Origin: Frankia sp. AiPa1
GTDB taxonomy: Bacteria > Actinomycetota > Actinomycetes > Frankiales > Frankiaceae
DNA: 64,000 bases
Reading direction: 5' to 3'
Assembly (NCBI RefSeq): GCF_023243075.1
Contig: NZ_JALKFZ020000180.1
Location: 1-64,000 of the forward strand
Made by a program: the position numbers and the translations under genes. The notes under the pieces were generated by a model that saw nothing but the letters and a program-made list of their open reading frames with translations, was not told the DNA's origin and did not search any database. Below, piece after piece: positions 1 to 9,500 of this stretch (position 1 is the first letter of the stretch; every line of letters begins with the position of its first letter).

Positions 1-408
1 GACCGCCACCGGGCACTCCAGTTCATGGTCACCTAACGCGACAGATCGTCACACCACGCGACCTTCGCGCAGCCCTGATATGTACCGGCACAGGTCATAC
101 ATATGACGCGACTTGTCGCCGCAGCCCGGCCAGCGCCCTCTTGACCGGCCTGAACGCCGACGACACACCCATTCGGCCGTCGCCGTAGCCGCCGAGAGAG
201 ACCGTCATACGGGGGTCCGATGTCAGTGATCGGTCACATCCTGCGTCAAGCTGACCATGCTCAGCGGGTCGCCAGCACGTAGGCAACGAATGATCCCCGC
301 GCGGGCGGAACGGACATACCGGCCTGGAATGCGGTATCCGATGTTGTAGGCTGAACCATCCCAGACGGGACGGACGCCTCGTGAGCTGGAGTTTTTCGGC
401 GAGTTTAG
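1..408. other. Non-coding stretch upstream of the toxin-antitoxin remnant
   Basis: I see no convincing gene here. Short reading frames exist on the minus strand but have arginine-rich, unfamiliar products. The first 115 bases contain the heptamer acgcgac three times (near 37, 56 and 105), and a near-palindrome, gtcatacatatgac, sits near 94-107, so this may be an old regulatory region. One copy of a CRISPR-repeat-like 19-mer lies at 290-308. The missing body of the HigB-like toxin would be expected in the last part of this stretch, but all three plus frames are broken by stops. Confidence 0.5.
290..308 (+). repeat. CRISPR type I-E-like repeat, degenerate copy
   Basis: The 19 bases atgatccccgcgcgggcgg recur exactly at 881-899. 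They carry the CCCCGC arm and the loop typical of actinobacterial type I-E repeats, but here the second arm is broken (gcggaac instead of gcgggg). There is no further copy at one repeat-plus-spacer distance, so this is not an array. Confidence 0.4.
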
Positions 409-504
409 ACAGTTCCACATCGGTGGAAGTCCGTGGCGCCGGGCGGTAAGATTGCCGACGACCGATACGACGGATGGCTCCGCAGCGACGACAACTACCG
501 ATGA
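409..504 (+). pseudogene. C-terminal remnant of a HigB/RelE-like toxin
   Basis: The frame that ends with TGA at 502-504 reads IADDRYDGWLRSDDNYR at its end. This resembles the C-terminus of RelE/ParE-family HigB toxins, which normally lie directly upstream of an XRE antitoxin as here. In-frame stop TAG at 406-408 truncates the frame and no start codon follows it. Just upstream, a second frame reads WRRAVRL, which would join the family pattern better. That suggests two compensating frameshifts near 433 and 445. Antitoxin retention after toxin loss is common for such modules. The match is by eye over fewer than 30 residues, so the call is tentative. Confidence 0.4.
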
Positions 505-515
505 GAAGGAATTGA

Positions 516-821
516 ATGGTATCCACCTGGGTGGATTTCCGTGCCAGGAGACCTCCCCGCAAAGACGAGGTAGCCGGGCATCGAGCCCGCCTTGATGCTG
601 AGGTTCGGGCCTACCGACTGAAGGAGATCCGCGAGGAGCAGGGTCTCACCCAGACCGAGCTCGCGGAGCGGATGCATGTCAAGCAGCCATCGGTCTCTGA
701 CCTGGAGCGCGGCGCGCTTGATCGAGCGGGCCTGTCGACCATCCGCGCGTACGTTGAGGCACTCGGCGGGAAGGTCGAGATAGTCGCCGATTTCGGCGAC
801 CGGCGCGTGGTCCTGAGCTGA
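516..821 (+). CDS. XRE-family HTH protein, HigA-like antitoxin
   Basis: This 101-residue protein has a helix-turn-helix of the XRE/Cro type at about residues 35-85 (LTQTELAERMHVKQPSVSDLE), followed by a short tail, ALGGKVEIVADFGD, typical of HigA-type antitoxins that bind the toxin and repress their own operon. The start is ATG at 516, preceded by gaagga six bases upstream. The gene begins 12 bases after the stop of the truncated toxin frame, the usual HigB-then-HigA order. Because the toxin appears dead, the protein may now act as an orphan antitoxin or plain repressor. Family assignment is firm; the role is inferred from context. Confidence 0.8.
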   Translation: MVSTWVDFRARRPPRKDEVAGHRARLDAEVRAYRLKEIREEQGLTQTELAERMHVKQPSVSDLERGALDRAGLSTIRAYVEALGGKVEIVADFGDRRVVLS

Positions 822-878
822 CCGAAAAAAGCTGGTTGACGCGGGCAGCGCGGTAGGACGCCAGACGCGACGATCCGC

Positions 879-906
879 GGATGATCCCCGCGCGGGCGGG
901 GCGGTG
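879..906 (+). repeat. Solitary CRISPR type I-E-like repeat
   Basis: Bases 879-906 read ggatgatccccgcgcggg followed by cggggcggtg. The core forms a CCCCGC-gcgg-GCGGGG hairpin at 884-899, the shape and length of a type I-E CRISPR repeat in actinobacteria. There is no second repeat about 61 bases away on either side and no cas gene in the window. It lies between the antitoxin and the TIR gene, and the degenerate copy at 290-308 lies on the other side of the antitoxin. Confidence 0.4.
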
Positions 907-988
907 GTGGTTGTCCGTACAACTGTCGCATGGCTTCCGCGGCCGGGTGGGCGCACATGCGGCAGAGTGATGGTGTCATGCTGTTCGG

Positions 989-3900
989 GTGACAGTCGGG
1001 GGCGAAAGGGATGCCGTCGACTGTTTTGTGTCGTTTGCGGACGATGGGCGGCCGTGGGCGGAGTGGATCTGCGGGGCGCTGGAGCGGGCCGGGCAGCGGG
1101 TCGCCAACGAGGCGTGGGATGTGGTGCCGGGAACGCATCGGGTGGCCTGGCTGGATCGGGTGATGCGGCAGGCCGGGTGCACGATCGCGGTGGTGTCCGA
1201 CGGGTACCTGGAGTCGCCAGAGGCATTCGCCCAGTGGGGAGCGGCCTGGTCGCCGCCGGTGGCCGGCGGGTCGACCGCCGATCGGCCGCTGCTGGTGGTC
1301 CGGGTGACGGACCGGCCGATCCCGGGACTGCTGGGGCAGATCGCGCCGATTGACCTGGTCGACCGGGGCGAGTCGGCGGCGGAGGCGGTGCTGATCGGTG
1401 CCGTGCGGGCCCGGCTGGGACTGGGCCGCGAGGCGTCGCCAGCTCGCGGCGAGGGCGTCGGCCCGGGCGAGGCCTCCGATACCGGCGAGGTCACCGGCGA
1501 GGGACGGGTGCGGTTTCCGGGGGCGGGGGGCGCGCCGGTGTTCCCGGCGGAGCTGCCGGCGGTGTGGAACGTGCCGCGGGCGTCCGCGCGCTTCGTCGGG
1601 CGGGCCGACGAGCTGGGACGCCTCGACGCGGCGCTCGCCGACGGTGCGATGGTCGCGGTGACGGGGCTCGCCGGGATCGGGAAGTCGAGCCTGGCGGCCG
1701 AATTCGTCAGCCGGCATCGGATGGACTACCAGGCCGTCTGGTGGGTGCCGGCGGGACGGCCCGAGCTCGTCGGGCAGCGGGTGCGGCAGCTCGCCCCGGC
1801 GCTGGGGCTGCCGGCACATGCCGAACCCGCGGCGGTTCTGAACCGTCTGGACGCGGCGGGGGGACGCTGGCTACTCGTCCTCGACGACGTCGGCGATGCC
1901 GCTGACCTGCCCGGATGGTTGCGGCCGTCGGAGGGTGCCGGGCGGGTGCTGGCGACCTCGCGCGGGTCGGCCTGGGACTGGCGGCGCCAACTCGACGGCG
2001 GGTGGAACGGGCAGGTCCTCGGGCTCGCGCCGTTCACTCGGGGCGAGTCGGTGGCCCTGCTGGGCGACCGACTGGGAGCCGGTGTCGTCGACGGAGCGCC
2101 GGCTGACCGCATCGCCGAGCTCCTCGGTGATCATCCGCTGGCGTTGGACCAGGCCGCGCGGCGGATCATCGACGTCCACGGCAGGACGGACGGCTTCCTC
2201 ACCGAACTGGAACGCGGCGCCGCCGGTGGACCGGAGCCTGGGCAGGGTCTGCTGGCGGCGTTGGGTGAGCGACCAGTGCCAGGACGGCCCGGCGTCACCG
2301 TGGAGACCTTGTGGGACGCGTCCATCCAGCACCTGGACGCCGAGCATCCCGCGGCCGGCGCCCTGCTGCGCCTCGCCGCCCACGGCGACACCACCCGGTT
2401 CCCGCTGCGTGCGCTGACCGCCGACCAGAGCATCATCCCCGACGCGGGGCTACGGGCCGCCGCGAGCGACCCGATGGAGCTGGGCGCGACGACCGCGGCC
2501 CTCGAACGCGCGGGGCTCGCCCACTGGGACGGCGCCAGCGTCGCGATGCATCCCCTGGTGCGTTCCGCGGTGCGCGCGCACACCGCGCCCGAGCAGTCCG
2601 CCGAGTTACGCGACGGCCTCGGCCGGATGCTGCACGCCGCCCTGCCCGAAAACGTCACCGCCAACCCGGACGCCTGGCCCATCTGGCGTGAGCTCCTCCC
2701 CCACGCCCTGGCGACCCTGGAGGCCACCGCACCGGCCGCCGACACCCCGCATACCGCCTGGCTCGCCGAACACACCGCCGCCTACCTCGTCGAACACGGT
2801 CACCCAGAACAGGCCGAGGCGCTGGCCGCCCGGGCCGTGGACGCCCAGGAACGCCTGGCCGGCCCCGACCATCCCGACACGCTCACCGCCCGCGAGGTCC
2901 ACATCCGCGCGGCGTTGAACGCCGATCACCCCGCCGTCGCCGGCCCCTTGGCCGAACGCAACGCCGCCGATCGTGAGCGCGTCCTCGGCTCCGAGCACCC
3001 CGACACCCTGACCAGCCGCGACACGCTCGCCCTGACCTACCAGCAGGCCGGATACCTGGATCACGCCCAGGAGCTCTTCACCGAGAATCTCGCCGACCGC
3101 CAGCGCATCCTCGGCCCCGAGCACCCGGCAACGCTGGAAAGCCGCCACAACCTGGGCTCCGTCCTCGACGACGCCGGCCGCGCCGACGACGCCACCCGCG
3201 TTCTGCGACCCACCTTGCTCGCCCGCGACCGCATCCTCGGTCCGGAGCACCCCGACACCCTCACCACCCGCTACCAGCTCGCCACCACCTACCAGCGCAT
3301 GGGCGCCACCGCGGACGCCCTCGCCCACGCCGAACCCACCCTCGCCGCCCGCGAACGCATCCTCGGCCCCGACCACCCCAACACCCTCGACAGCCGCCAC
3401 GACCTCGGCGCCACCTACCACCAGGCCGGACGCTGGAACGACGCCGCACGCGAGCTCGATCACAGCCTCGCGGCCCGCGAGCGCGTCCTCGGCCCCGACC
3501 ACCCTGACACTCTCGACAGCACTGATGCACTCGGGCGTGTCCACCGCGCAGCAGGGCGGCCGGAGCTCGCCGTGCCGCTCTTCGAACGAGCAGTCGCTGG
3601 CCGTGAACAAAGCCTCAGCGCCGACCACCCCGCCACCGCCCAGAGCCGCGAGCAGCTTGCAGCCGCGCACGTGGCCGCCGGTCGGCCGGTTGAGGCCATT
3701 CCGCATCTTGAGCGGGTGCTTGACCGACATGAACGTGTCCTCGGTCCGTCGGACCCACACACCATGCATGTCCGAGAAGATCTTACTTCTCTCTACCGCA
3801 ACGGAGGCCACCTGGAAGGCACACACCATCACCTTGAACGACAGCTCGCCGCCCGCCTGCGCACCGACGGGGTCGGCCACGAGCGCACGCTGCGCACCGC

Positions 3901-4291
3901 CACCGACCTGGCTGAGGCATGCCGTCAGACCGGCCGGCTCCCGCAGGCTGTCACCCTTCACGAGCGCGTCCACGACACCCGCCGCGAGCTCCTCGGCCCC
4001 GCCCATCCCGACACCCGCGCGAGCCGGAGCAGCCTGGCCGACACGTACCGGCAGGCCGGCCGCCAAGGCGACGCGGTGCCCCTCTACCGTGCGGCTCTCT
4101 CCGACGCGATGCGCGAGCACGGCCCCTTCCACGAGGACACCATCCGCACCCGCCGCGCCCTCGCCGACACCCAGCACCGGCCGCGGACAGACAGACCGTC
4201 TCCACCGGAACGGCCGGCACCAGTCGAGCTGCCCGCCTCGGAGCAGCGCCCCGCCGCACCCGAGGTCAGATTCCCACGCCCCGGGCCCTGA
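989..4291 (+). CDS. TIR - NB-ARC - TPR signalling protein
   Basis: An 1100-residue STAND-type protein. Residues about 8-120 form a TIR domain (DCFVSFADD start, LLVVRV strand near the end). An NB-ARC ATPase follows at about 195-500, with Walker A GLAGIGKSS near residue 225 and Walker B LLVLDDV near 295. From about 560 to 1060 there are ten or more TPR units of about 42 residues with the recurring motif ERxLGPDHPxTLxSR. The layout matches FxsT-like and plant-NLR-like bacterial conflict proteins, in which TPRs sense a ligand, NB-ARC oligomerises and TIR signals. The residue expected to be the NADase glutamate seems to be Gln (FAQWGAAW where homologues have AEW), so the TIR may not be catalytic. 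GTG at 989 is the first start after an in-frame stop at 968. It faces the next gene tail to tail, next to a helicase-methylase defence cassette. No RiPP precursor of the FxsA type is visible. Confidence 0.85.
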   Translation: MTVGGERDAVDCFVSFADDGRPWAEWICGALERAGQRVANEAWDVVPGTHRVAWLDRVMRQAGCTIAVVSDGYLESPEAFAQWGAAWSPPVAGGSTADRPLLVVRVTDRPIPGLLGQIAPIDLVDRGESAAEAVLIGAVRARLGLGREASPARGEGVGPGEASDTGEVTGEGRVRFPGAGGAPVFPAELPAVWNVPRASARFVGRADELGRLDAALADGAMVAVTGLAGIGKSSLAAEFVSRHRMDYQAVWWVPAGRPELVGQRVRQLAPALGLPAHAEPAAVLNRLDAAGGRWLLVLDDVGDAADLPGWLRPSEGAGRVLATSRGSAWDWRRQLDGGWNGQVLGLAPFTRGESVALLGDRLGAGVVDGAPADRIAELLGDHPLALDQAARRIIDVHGRTDGFLTELERGAAGGPEPGQGLLAALGERPVPGRPGVTVETLWDASIQHLDAEHPAAGALLRLAAHGDTTRFPLRALTADQSIIPDAGLRAAASDPMELGATTAALERAGLAHWDGASVAMHPLVRSAVRAHTAPEQSAELRDGLGRMLHAALPENVTANPDAWPIWRELLPHALATLEATAPAADTPHTAWLAEHTAAYLVEHGHPEQAEALAARAVDAQERLAGPDHPDTLTAREVHIRAALNADHPAVAGPLAERNAADRERVLGSEHPDTLTSRDTLALTYQQAGYLDHAQELFTENLADRQRILGPEHPATLESRHNLGSVLDDAGRADDATRVLRPTLLARDRILGPEHPDTLTTRYQLATTYQRMGATADALAHAEPTLAARERILGPDHPNTLDSRHDLGATYHQAGRWNDAARELDHSLAARERVLGPDHPDTLDSTDALGRVHRAAGRPELAVPLFERAVAGREQSLSADHPATAQSREQLAAAHVAAGRPVEAIPHLERVLDRHERVLGPSDPHTMHVREDLTSLYRNGGHLEGTHHHLERQLAARLRTDGVGHERTLRTATDLAEACRQTGRLPQAVTLHERVHDTRRELLGPAHPDTRASRSSLADTYRQAGRQGDAVPLYRAALSDAMREHGPFHEDTIRTRRALADTQHRPRTDRPSPPERPAPVELPASEQRPAAPEVRFPRPGP

Positions 4292-4359
4292 CCAGCACCG
4301 CGCCGCCAGCTATCAGCGATAGCCGGCTCCGACTGGACGGGACGCCGAACGCCTCGGCG

Positions 4360-4947
4360 TCAGGCTGGATCGGAGGGGTTTCCGGAACTGGAATCCGGAT
4401 GTCCGGCCTCGTCGTCGTCCCAGACGCGACCAAGTCCTTCCAGCCGGTCGAACAGGCTCGGCTTCGCGTCGGCCGCGGCGGACTGCTCCAGCAGCCGGTC
4501 GAGCTCCTCCCGCTGCCGGGCGTCCGCCCGCGCGTTCGCCTCGTCGCGCTGCCTCCGCATGACCTCGTCCAATTCCCGCTGCGCCCATTCGAACTCATGC
4601 TCAGCGGCCAGACGGTGCGCAATGTTGTTGGCGCTGCGGGAGGCCCAGGTGCGGGTGAAGGAGCCATCCCAGTTGACCGGGCGCAGCGGCTTTCCCGAGG
4701 TCTCGGATGCGTTGCCTTGGCCGCTGGCCGGCTCGTCTCCTGAGCCGGGCTGGTCCCATGCGAGCGGTCCCGGCGCGGACGGTTCCGGCGCGGACGGTTC
4801 CGCGGAACCGTCGACGCGCGGCTCGGCGGGTGGTGCGGGCTCGGGCTCGGGCGCGTCGGCGGCTGGCTTCGGCGTGGCCGGCGATGCCGCAGGGCGGCCG
4901 ACGTCGGCGGAGCGGTCGGGGTCCGGGTCGCTCGGAGCGTGGGGCAC
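4360..4947 (-). CDS. Hypothetical protein, Pro/Ala-rich with C-terminal coiled coil
   Basis: A 195-residue soluble protein I cannot assign to a named family. The first 85 residues are low-complexity Pro/Ala/Glu. The C-terminal half is ordered: a PVNWDGSF motif, then a charged helical stretch (EFEWAQRELDEVMRRQRDE) likely to form a coiled coil, and an acidic tail. I chose GTG at 4947 because aggagg lies six bases upstream; the frame stays open further upstream but without a better ribosome site. It is divergent from the kinase that opens the helicase-methylase cassette and shares its 260-base promoter region, so it may be a regulator or accessory protein of that system, or a kinase substrate. 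That role is inference only. Confidence 0.6.
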   Translation of the reverse strand: MPHAPSDPDPDRSADVGRPAASPATPKPAADAPEPEPAPPAEPRVDGSAEPSAPEPSAPGPLAWDQPGSGDEPASGQGNASETSGKPLRPVNWDGSFTRTWASRSANNIAHRLAAEHEFEWAQRELDEVMRRQRDEANARADARQREELDRLLEQSAAADAKPSLFDRLEGLGRVWDDDEAGHPDSSSGNPSDPA

Positions 4948-5208
4948 GGTGAACCTCCTGGTGACTGAGACTACCCGTGACGATCTCACCGCACCCCGTT
5001 CCCGGCGGTGACAAGCGGACACATCGCGTACTTTCGGTCATCAGCGGACCGCCCGGCGGCGACAGTAAGTGACTATGACCGTTGGGGTCACTCCCGGATC
5101 GCATTTCTCTCCATCAGCTACCCCAAGCGCGACACGAATTTCGCTGTATGTGACAATTGTGCGCTTGAGTGAGCAGGTTGTCGCACGATCGGCGAGGGGG
5201 ATTCGCTG

Positions 5209-6453
5209 GTGGAGCCGCTTGCGCCGTCCGACCCTGAGACCGTCGGCGGCTACCGGCTGGTGGCACGCCTGGGAACAGGCGGGATGGGACGGGTCTACCT
5301 CGCCCAGTCCCCGACCGGGGAACGGGTCGCCTTCAAAGTGATCAGGCCGGACCTGCTCGAGGGCGAGGAGATCCGCCAGCGGTTCGCCGACGAGATCGAC
5401 GCGCTGCAGTTCGTCCACGGATCACGTAACGCCCGGTTCGAAGCGGCTGGGGTGGATTCGGATCCTCCCTGGCTGGCATTCGAATATGTGCCGGGCCGCA
5501 CTCTGCGTCAACACGTCGCGGCTGATGGTCCGCTGGACGCGGCGGCGACCGCCACGCTGGGTGTGACGCTGACCGACGCCCTCGACAAGATCCACCGGGC
5601 CCGGCTGCTGCACCGCGACCTCAAGCCGCAGAACATCATCCTGGGGCCGGATGGTCCGAAGGTCATCGACTTCGGTCTGGCGGTCCTGGAGGGGCGGGTC
5701 GGCCATCTGACCGCGAGCGGGTTCATCGTGGGCACCCCGGCCTATCTGCCGCCGGAGCAGGCGAACGGCAACCGACAGCTGACGGCGGCGACGGACGTGT
5801 ACGCGCTGGGCGCGACGCTCGTCTACGCGTCGACCGGGCACACGCTCTACCCGGCCCTGCCGGCAGCGGCGCTGATCACCGCGATCGTCGACACCAACAC
5901 CGCGCCGGACCTGTCGAGTGTTCCCGGCGAGCTGACCGAGCTTCTCGCCGCGATGGTCGCTCTCGACCCCGCGGCCCGCCCCGGCGTGATGGAGGTCCAG
6001 CAACGCCTGGTCACCGTCGCCGAGTCCGGCGGGCCGATGCACCAGATGCGCCGCCTCCTTGAGGAGCGCACCTACGTGGCGCCCAGCCACAGCTCGTTAC
6101 CGCCCGAGACCGCCGCCGCCCTTGCGGATGAGGCGTCCCCGGCCGTCGACGAGAACATCGGTCCCGCGGTCGCGGTCGGCGTGGTGCGCGAGCCGCCCCG
6201 CCGTGAACCGGCAGAGCCCGAGCCGGCAGAGCCCGAGCCGGCAGAGCCCGAGCTCGACCGCCGAGGGGCCGAGCAGACCGTGATCATCAGCCCGCCGCAG
6301 ATGCCGCCCACCGATCTGTTACTGCCCGTGGGCACGGCAGGCGGCGTCAGGGCCGCGCCCACCTCGTCGCGTCCGCGCGGCTCGCGGCCGCTCAACGTGG
6401 GCTGGCTCGCCGACGAGCTTCGGGCCGCCTACGCCCGCGACGCCCCGCTCTAG
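5209..6453 (+). CDS. Soluble Hanks-type Ser/Thr protein kinase
   Basis: A 414-residue kinase with all main catalytic elements: glycine loop GTGGMGRVY, lysine in VAFKVI, catalytic loop HRDLKPQN, DFG, and PPE in place of APE. The kinase domain spans about residues 12-270. There is no transmembrane helix or PASTA domain, so it is cytoplasmic. The tail is disordered, includes three exact PAEPE units (15-base DNA repeats near 6210-6255) and ends in a short ordered motif, PLNVGWLADELRAAYARD. Start GTG at 5209 has gaggggg eight bases upstream. It lies 88 bases before the SNF2 helicase gene on the same strand and probably heads that operon. Kinases regulate or trigger several defence systems (PglW, Stk2), so a switch role for the following cassette is plausible but not shown. 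Confidence 0.85.
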   Translation: MEPLAPSDPETVGGYRLVARLGTGGMGRVYLAQSPTGERVAFKVIRPDLLEGEEIRQRFADEIDALQFVHGSRNARFEAAGVDSDPPWLAFEYVPGRTLRQHVAADGPLDAAATATLGVTLTDALDKIHRARLLHRDLKPQNIILGPDGPKVIDFGLAVLEGRVGHLTASGFIVGTPAYLPPEQANGNRQLTAATDVYALGATLVYASTGHTLYPALPAAALITAIVDTNTAPDLSSVPGELTELLAAMVALDPAARPGVMEVQQRLVTVAESGGPMHQMRRLLEERTYVAPSHSSLPPETAAALADEASPAVDENIGPAVAVGVVREPPRREPAEPEPAEPEPAEPELDRRGAEQTVIISPPQMPPTDLLLPVGTAGGVRAAPTSSRPRGSRPLNVGWLADELRAAYARDAPL

Positions 6454-6541
6454 CCGCGCGACGACGCACGGCCGCACCAGCGCCCTGCTCAGCCGACTCC
6501 GCCCGTCCGCATGAGTCCGCCCCATCCGAAAGAGGCAGTCC

Positions 6542-9500
6542 GTGGTCACAGCGCCTCCCCCGACGCCCTACGCCCCCGGTGCACGCGTCCTCATCCGGGA
6601 CGAGGAGTGGCTGGTCCGCGGGGTCGTGCCGACGGCCCGCGACGGCTACCTGGTGAAGGTCACCGGGGCGTCGGAGTTCGTCCGGGGCCTGGACGCGTCG
6701 TTCTTCACCGAACTGGACCGCGTGCAGGCGCTGCTGCCTGAGGAGACCAAGCTCGTCCATGATTCGTCCGCGCAGTTCCGCCGCAGCCGGCTGTACCTGG
6801 AGGCGGTGCTGCGACGCACGCCGCTTCCCCGGTCCGAACGGCGGCTGGCTCTGGCCGGCACCTTCCTCCTCGACCCGCTGGACTACCAGCTGCGCCCGGC
6901 CGCCCTGGCGCTGAGCGGGCTGGAACCCCGGGTGCTCGTGGCCGACGTCGTGGGGCTTGGGAAGACCCTGGAGATCGGGCTGCTGCTGGGCGAGCTGATC
7001 CGGCGCGGGCGAGGTGAAAAGCTGCTCGTGGTCACCCCGCAGCATGTGCTCGAGCAGTTTCAGCACGAGCTGTGGACCCGGTTCTCCATTCCGCTCGTGC
7101 GGCTGGACGCCGTCGGTATCGAGCGAATCCAGCGGGAAATCCCGGCCGGACGCAATCCGTTCACCTACTTCAAGCGGGTGATCGTGTCCATCGACACGCT
7201 GAAGAATGTCGGCCTGTACGGCCATCATCTGGAGGATATCCGGTGGGACGCGGTCGTCATCGACGAGTCGCACAACCTGATCGGCGCGAACAGCCTGCGT
7301 AACCGGCTGGCTCGCACGCTGGCCGCGCAGACGGACGCGCTGATTCTCGCCAGCGCGACCCCACACAACGGCAACAAGCGCTCCTTCGGCGAGCTGATCC
7401 GGATGCTCGATCCGGTGGCGATCGCGAATCTGAACACCTACCAGCGTTCCGATATCGAGCACCTCTACATCCGACGGACCAAGATGTCCTCGGAGGTCCG
7501 GGACAAGGTCACGGACGTCTGGGCGGACCGCGGCCCCTCGGAGCGCCTGGTCTGCCCGGCCGGCCCGGCCGAGGAGCAGATCTTCGCCGAACTGACCGCC
7601 CACTGGGCACAGGCGCCCGCCGAGACGGCGGCTGAGACGGCGACCGGGGCAGCGACCGAACAGGTTCCGGCCCGACGTGGCGGCGGGCAGCAGCTGTTCC
7701 CGTACACGCTGGTGAAGGCATTCCTGTCCTCCCATCACGCGCTGTCGGAGTCCATTGACCACCGGCTGCGCTCGTCCACCCTGGCGAACAGTGCGAGCCA
7801 GGCCGACGAGCGAGCACGGTTGGAACGCCTTGGTCAGCTCGTCGGCGCGATGTCCGACAACGATTCGAGCAAGCTGAGCCGGCTGCTGACCCAACTGCGC
7901 GAGGCCGGAGTCGGGCCGGGCTCGCCGACGCGGGTCGTCATCTTCTCCGAGCGGCTCACCACGCTGCGCTGGCTGGCCCGGGTGGTCCCGGCGATGCTCG
8001 GCCTTCCGGTGGCGGAGAAACCGTCGGAGGGCAAGCAGAGCAGCGCCTCGTTCGACCAGCATTTCAACGATGCCAGAAACCGCGGGGCCACGCGCATTCT
8101 GTACAGCGACCTTTCCGCCGACGACCAGCAGAAAATCGTCGAGGAGTTCTCCCTCGCCCGGGCCGACGTACGGCTGCTGTTCACCAGCGACGTGGCCTCC
8201 GAAGGAGTGAACCTGCACCGGGCCTGCCACCAGCTCATTCACTATGACGTGCCGTGGAGCCTCATCCGCATCGAACAGCGTAACGGCCGCATCGACCGTT
8301 ACGGCCAGCGGCACCAGCCACGCTTCGGGGCTTTGCTGCTCACGTCGGCGATTCCGCGGGCGTTGGACGACCGGGCGGTCGCCGCCAAGCTGCTTGCCGC
8401 CGAGGAGGAGGCATATCAGACCCTGGGCACCGCCGAGGCGGTGACCGGCCTGTATCTCGCCGACCGAGAGGAGCGGCGGCTGCTGCAGGACCTGCTCGCC
8501 GGCCGCACCGTCGAGGAGTCACTGGCCACCAGCGCCGCGCGGCACACCGTGCCCGGCACACCCGGCACACCCGGCACGCCGCCAGGCGCGGACGCGCTCG
8601 GCCTCGACGACGAACCGGACAAGGCAGACGAGCCGCGGCGCACCGCGGATACGGATACGGACGCGGAAGCGGCCGACGGGCCTGTCGTCGACCCGCTCGG
8701 GCTGGAAAACGATCCGGATCTCGACGCGCACGGCGCGGACCCGCAGCCGCAGCGGTTCACCCCACCCCGGCTGTTCCACGACGTGGCGGCGTTCGTCGAC
8801 GAGGCGCTGTCCGAGGTCTACGACGGGCGGGCGGACACCGCGATCGGCCTGCAACGCGGGCTCGCCGACGCCCGGGGGCCGGACGGTCTGCGGCGGGCCA
8901 CCTACTTCGCGCTCACGGCGCCGGAGGATCTGGAGGCCCGCCTCACCGACCTGCCTCGCACCTATCTGTCCCGGTTTCGCGACCAGGGGGGGCAGTTGCG
9001 GCTGCAGTTGACGGTGGACCAGTCCGAGGCCGAGGCGTCCCTGGCCGCGTCGCGCGCGGGCCGGGAGACGCTGTGGCCGGCCAAGGGGTTCCTGACCGAC
9101 ATCCACCCGGTCGTCGACTGGCTGGTCGACAAGGTGCTGGTGCGCCTGGACCGGCAGCAGGCGCCGGTGCTCACCGTCCAAGTCGACGAGCCGACCTTCC
9201 TGGTCCAGGGCGTGTACTGCAACGCGTTCGGGCAGCCGACCGTCGTCGAGTGGATGGCGCTGACCGGGCTGGCGGGACCGGTCCGGTTCCATCCGATGCA
9301 CGAGGCGCTGACGGCGGCCGGTGTCGGCCCGGGGATGACGAACGTCCAGGCCGCTCTGGACCTCGCGCCGTTGCAGGCCCTCGTCCCGACGGCGGTCACC
9401 GCGGCCCGCGGCCGGCTCGAACAGCAGCGGGCCGACTGGGACGAGCGCATCGCCGAGCCACTGCGGGCCTACCTGGACCGCCTGGACGCCTGGGTGACCC

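Noticed and set aside
280..910. A CRISPR array
   Set aside because: Only two related repeat-like copies exist, 590 bases apart with a gene between them. No regular spacing or cas gene is present.
2606..4177. A 523-codon Gly/Val-rich open frame on the minus strand
   Set aside because: Its repeats mirror the TPR units of the plus-strand protein, so it is an artefact of the repeat structure.
6392..8314. A 640-codon open frame on the minus strand
   Set aside because: It lies opposite the SNF2 helicase motifs and has no family likeness.
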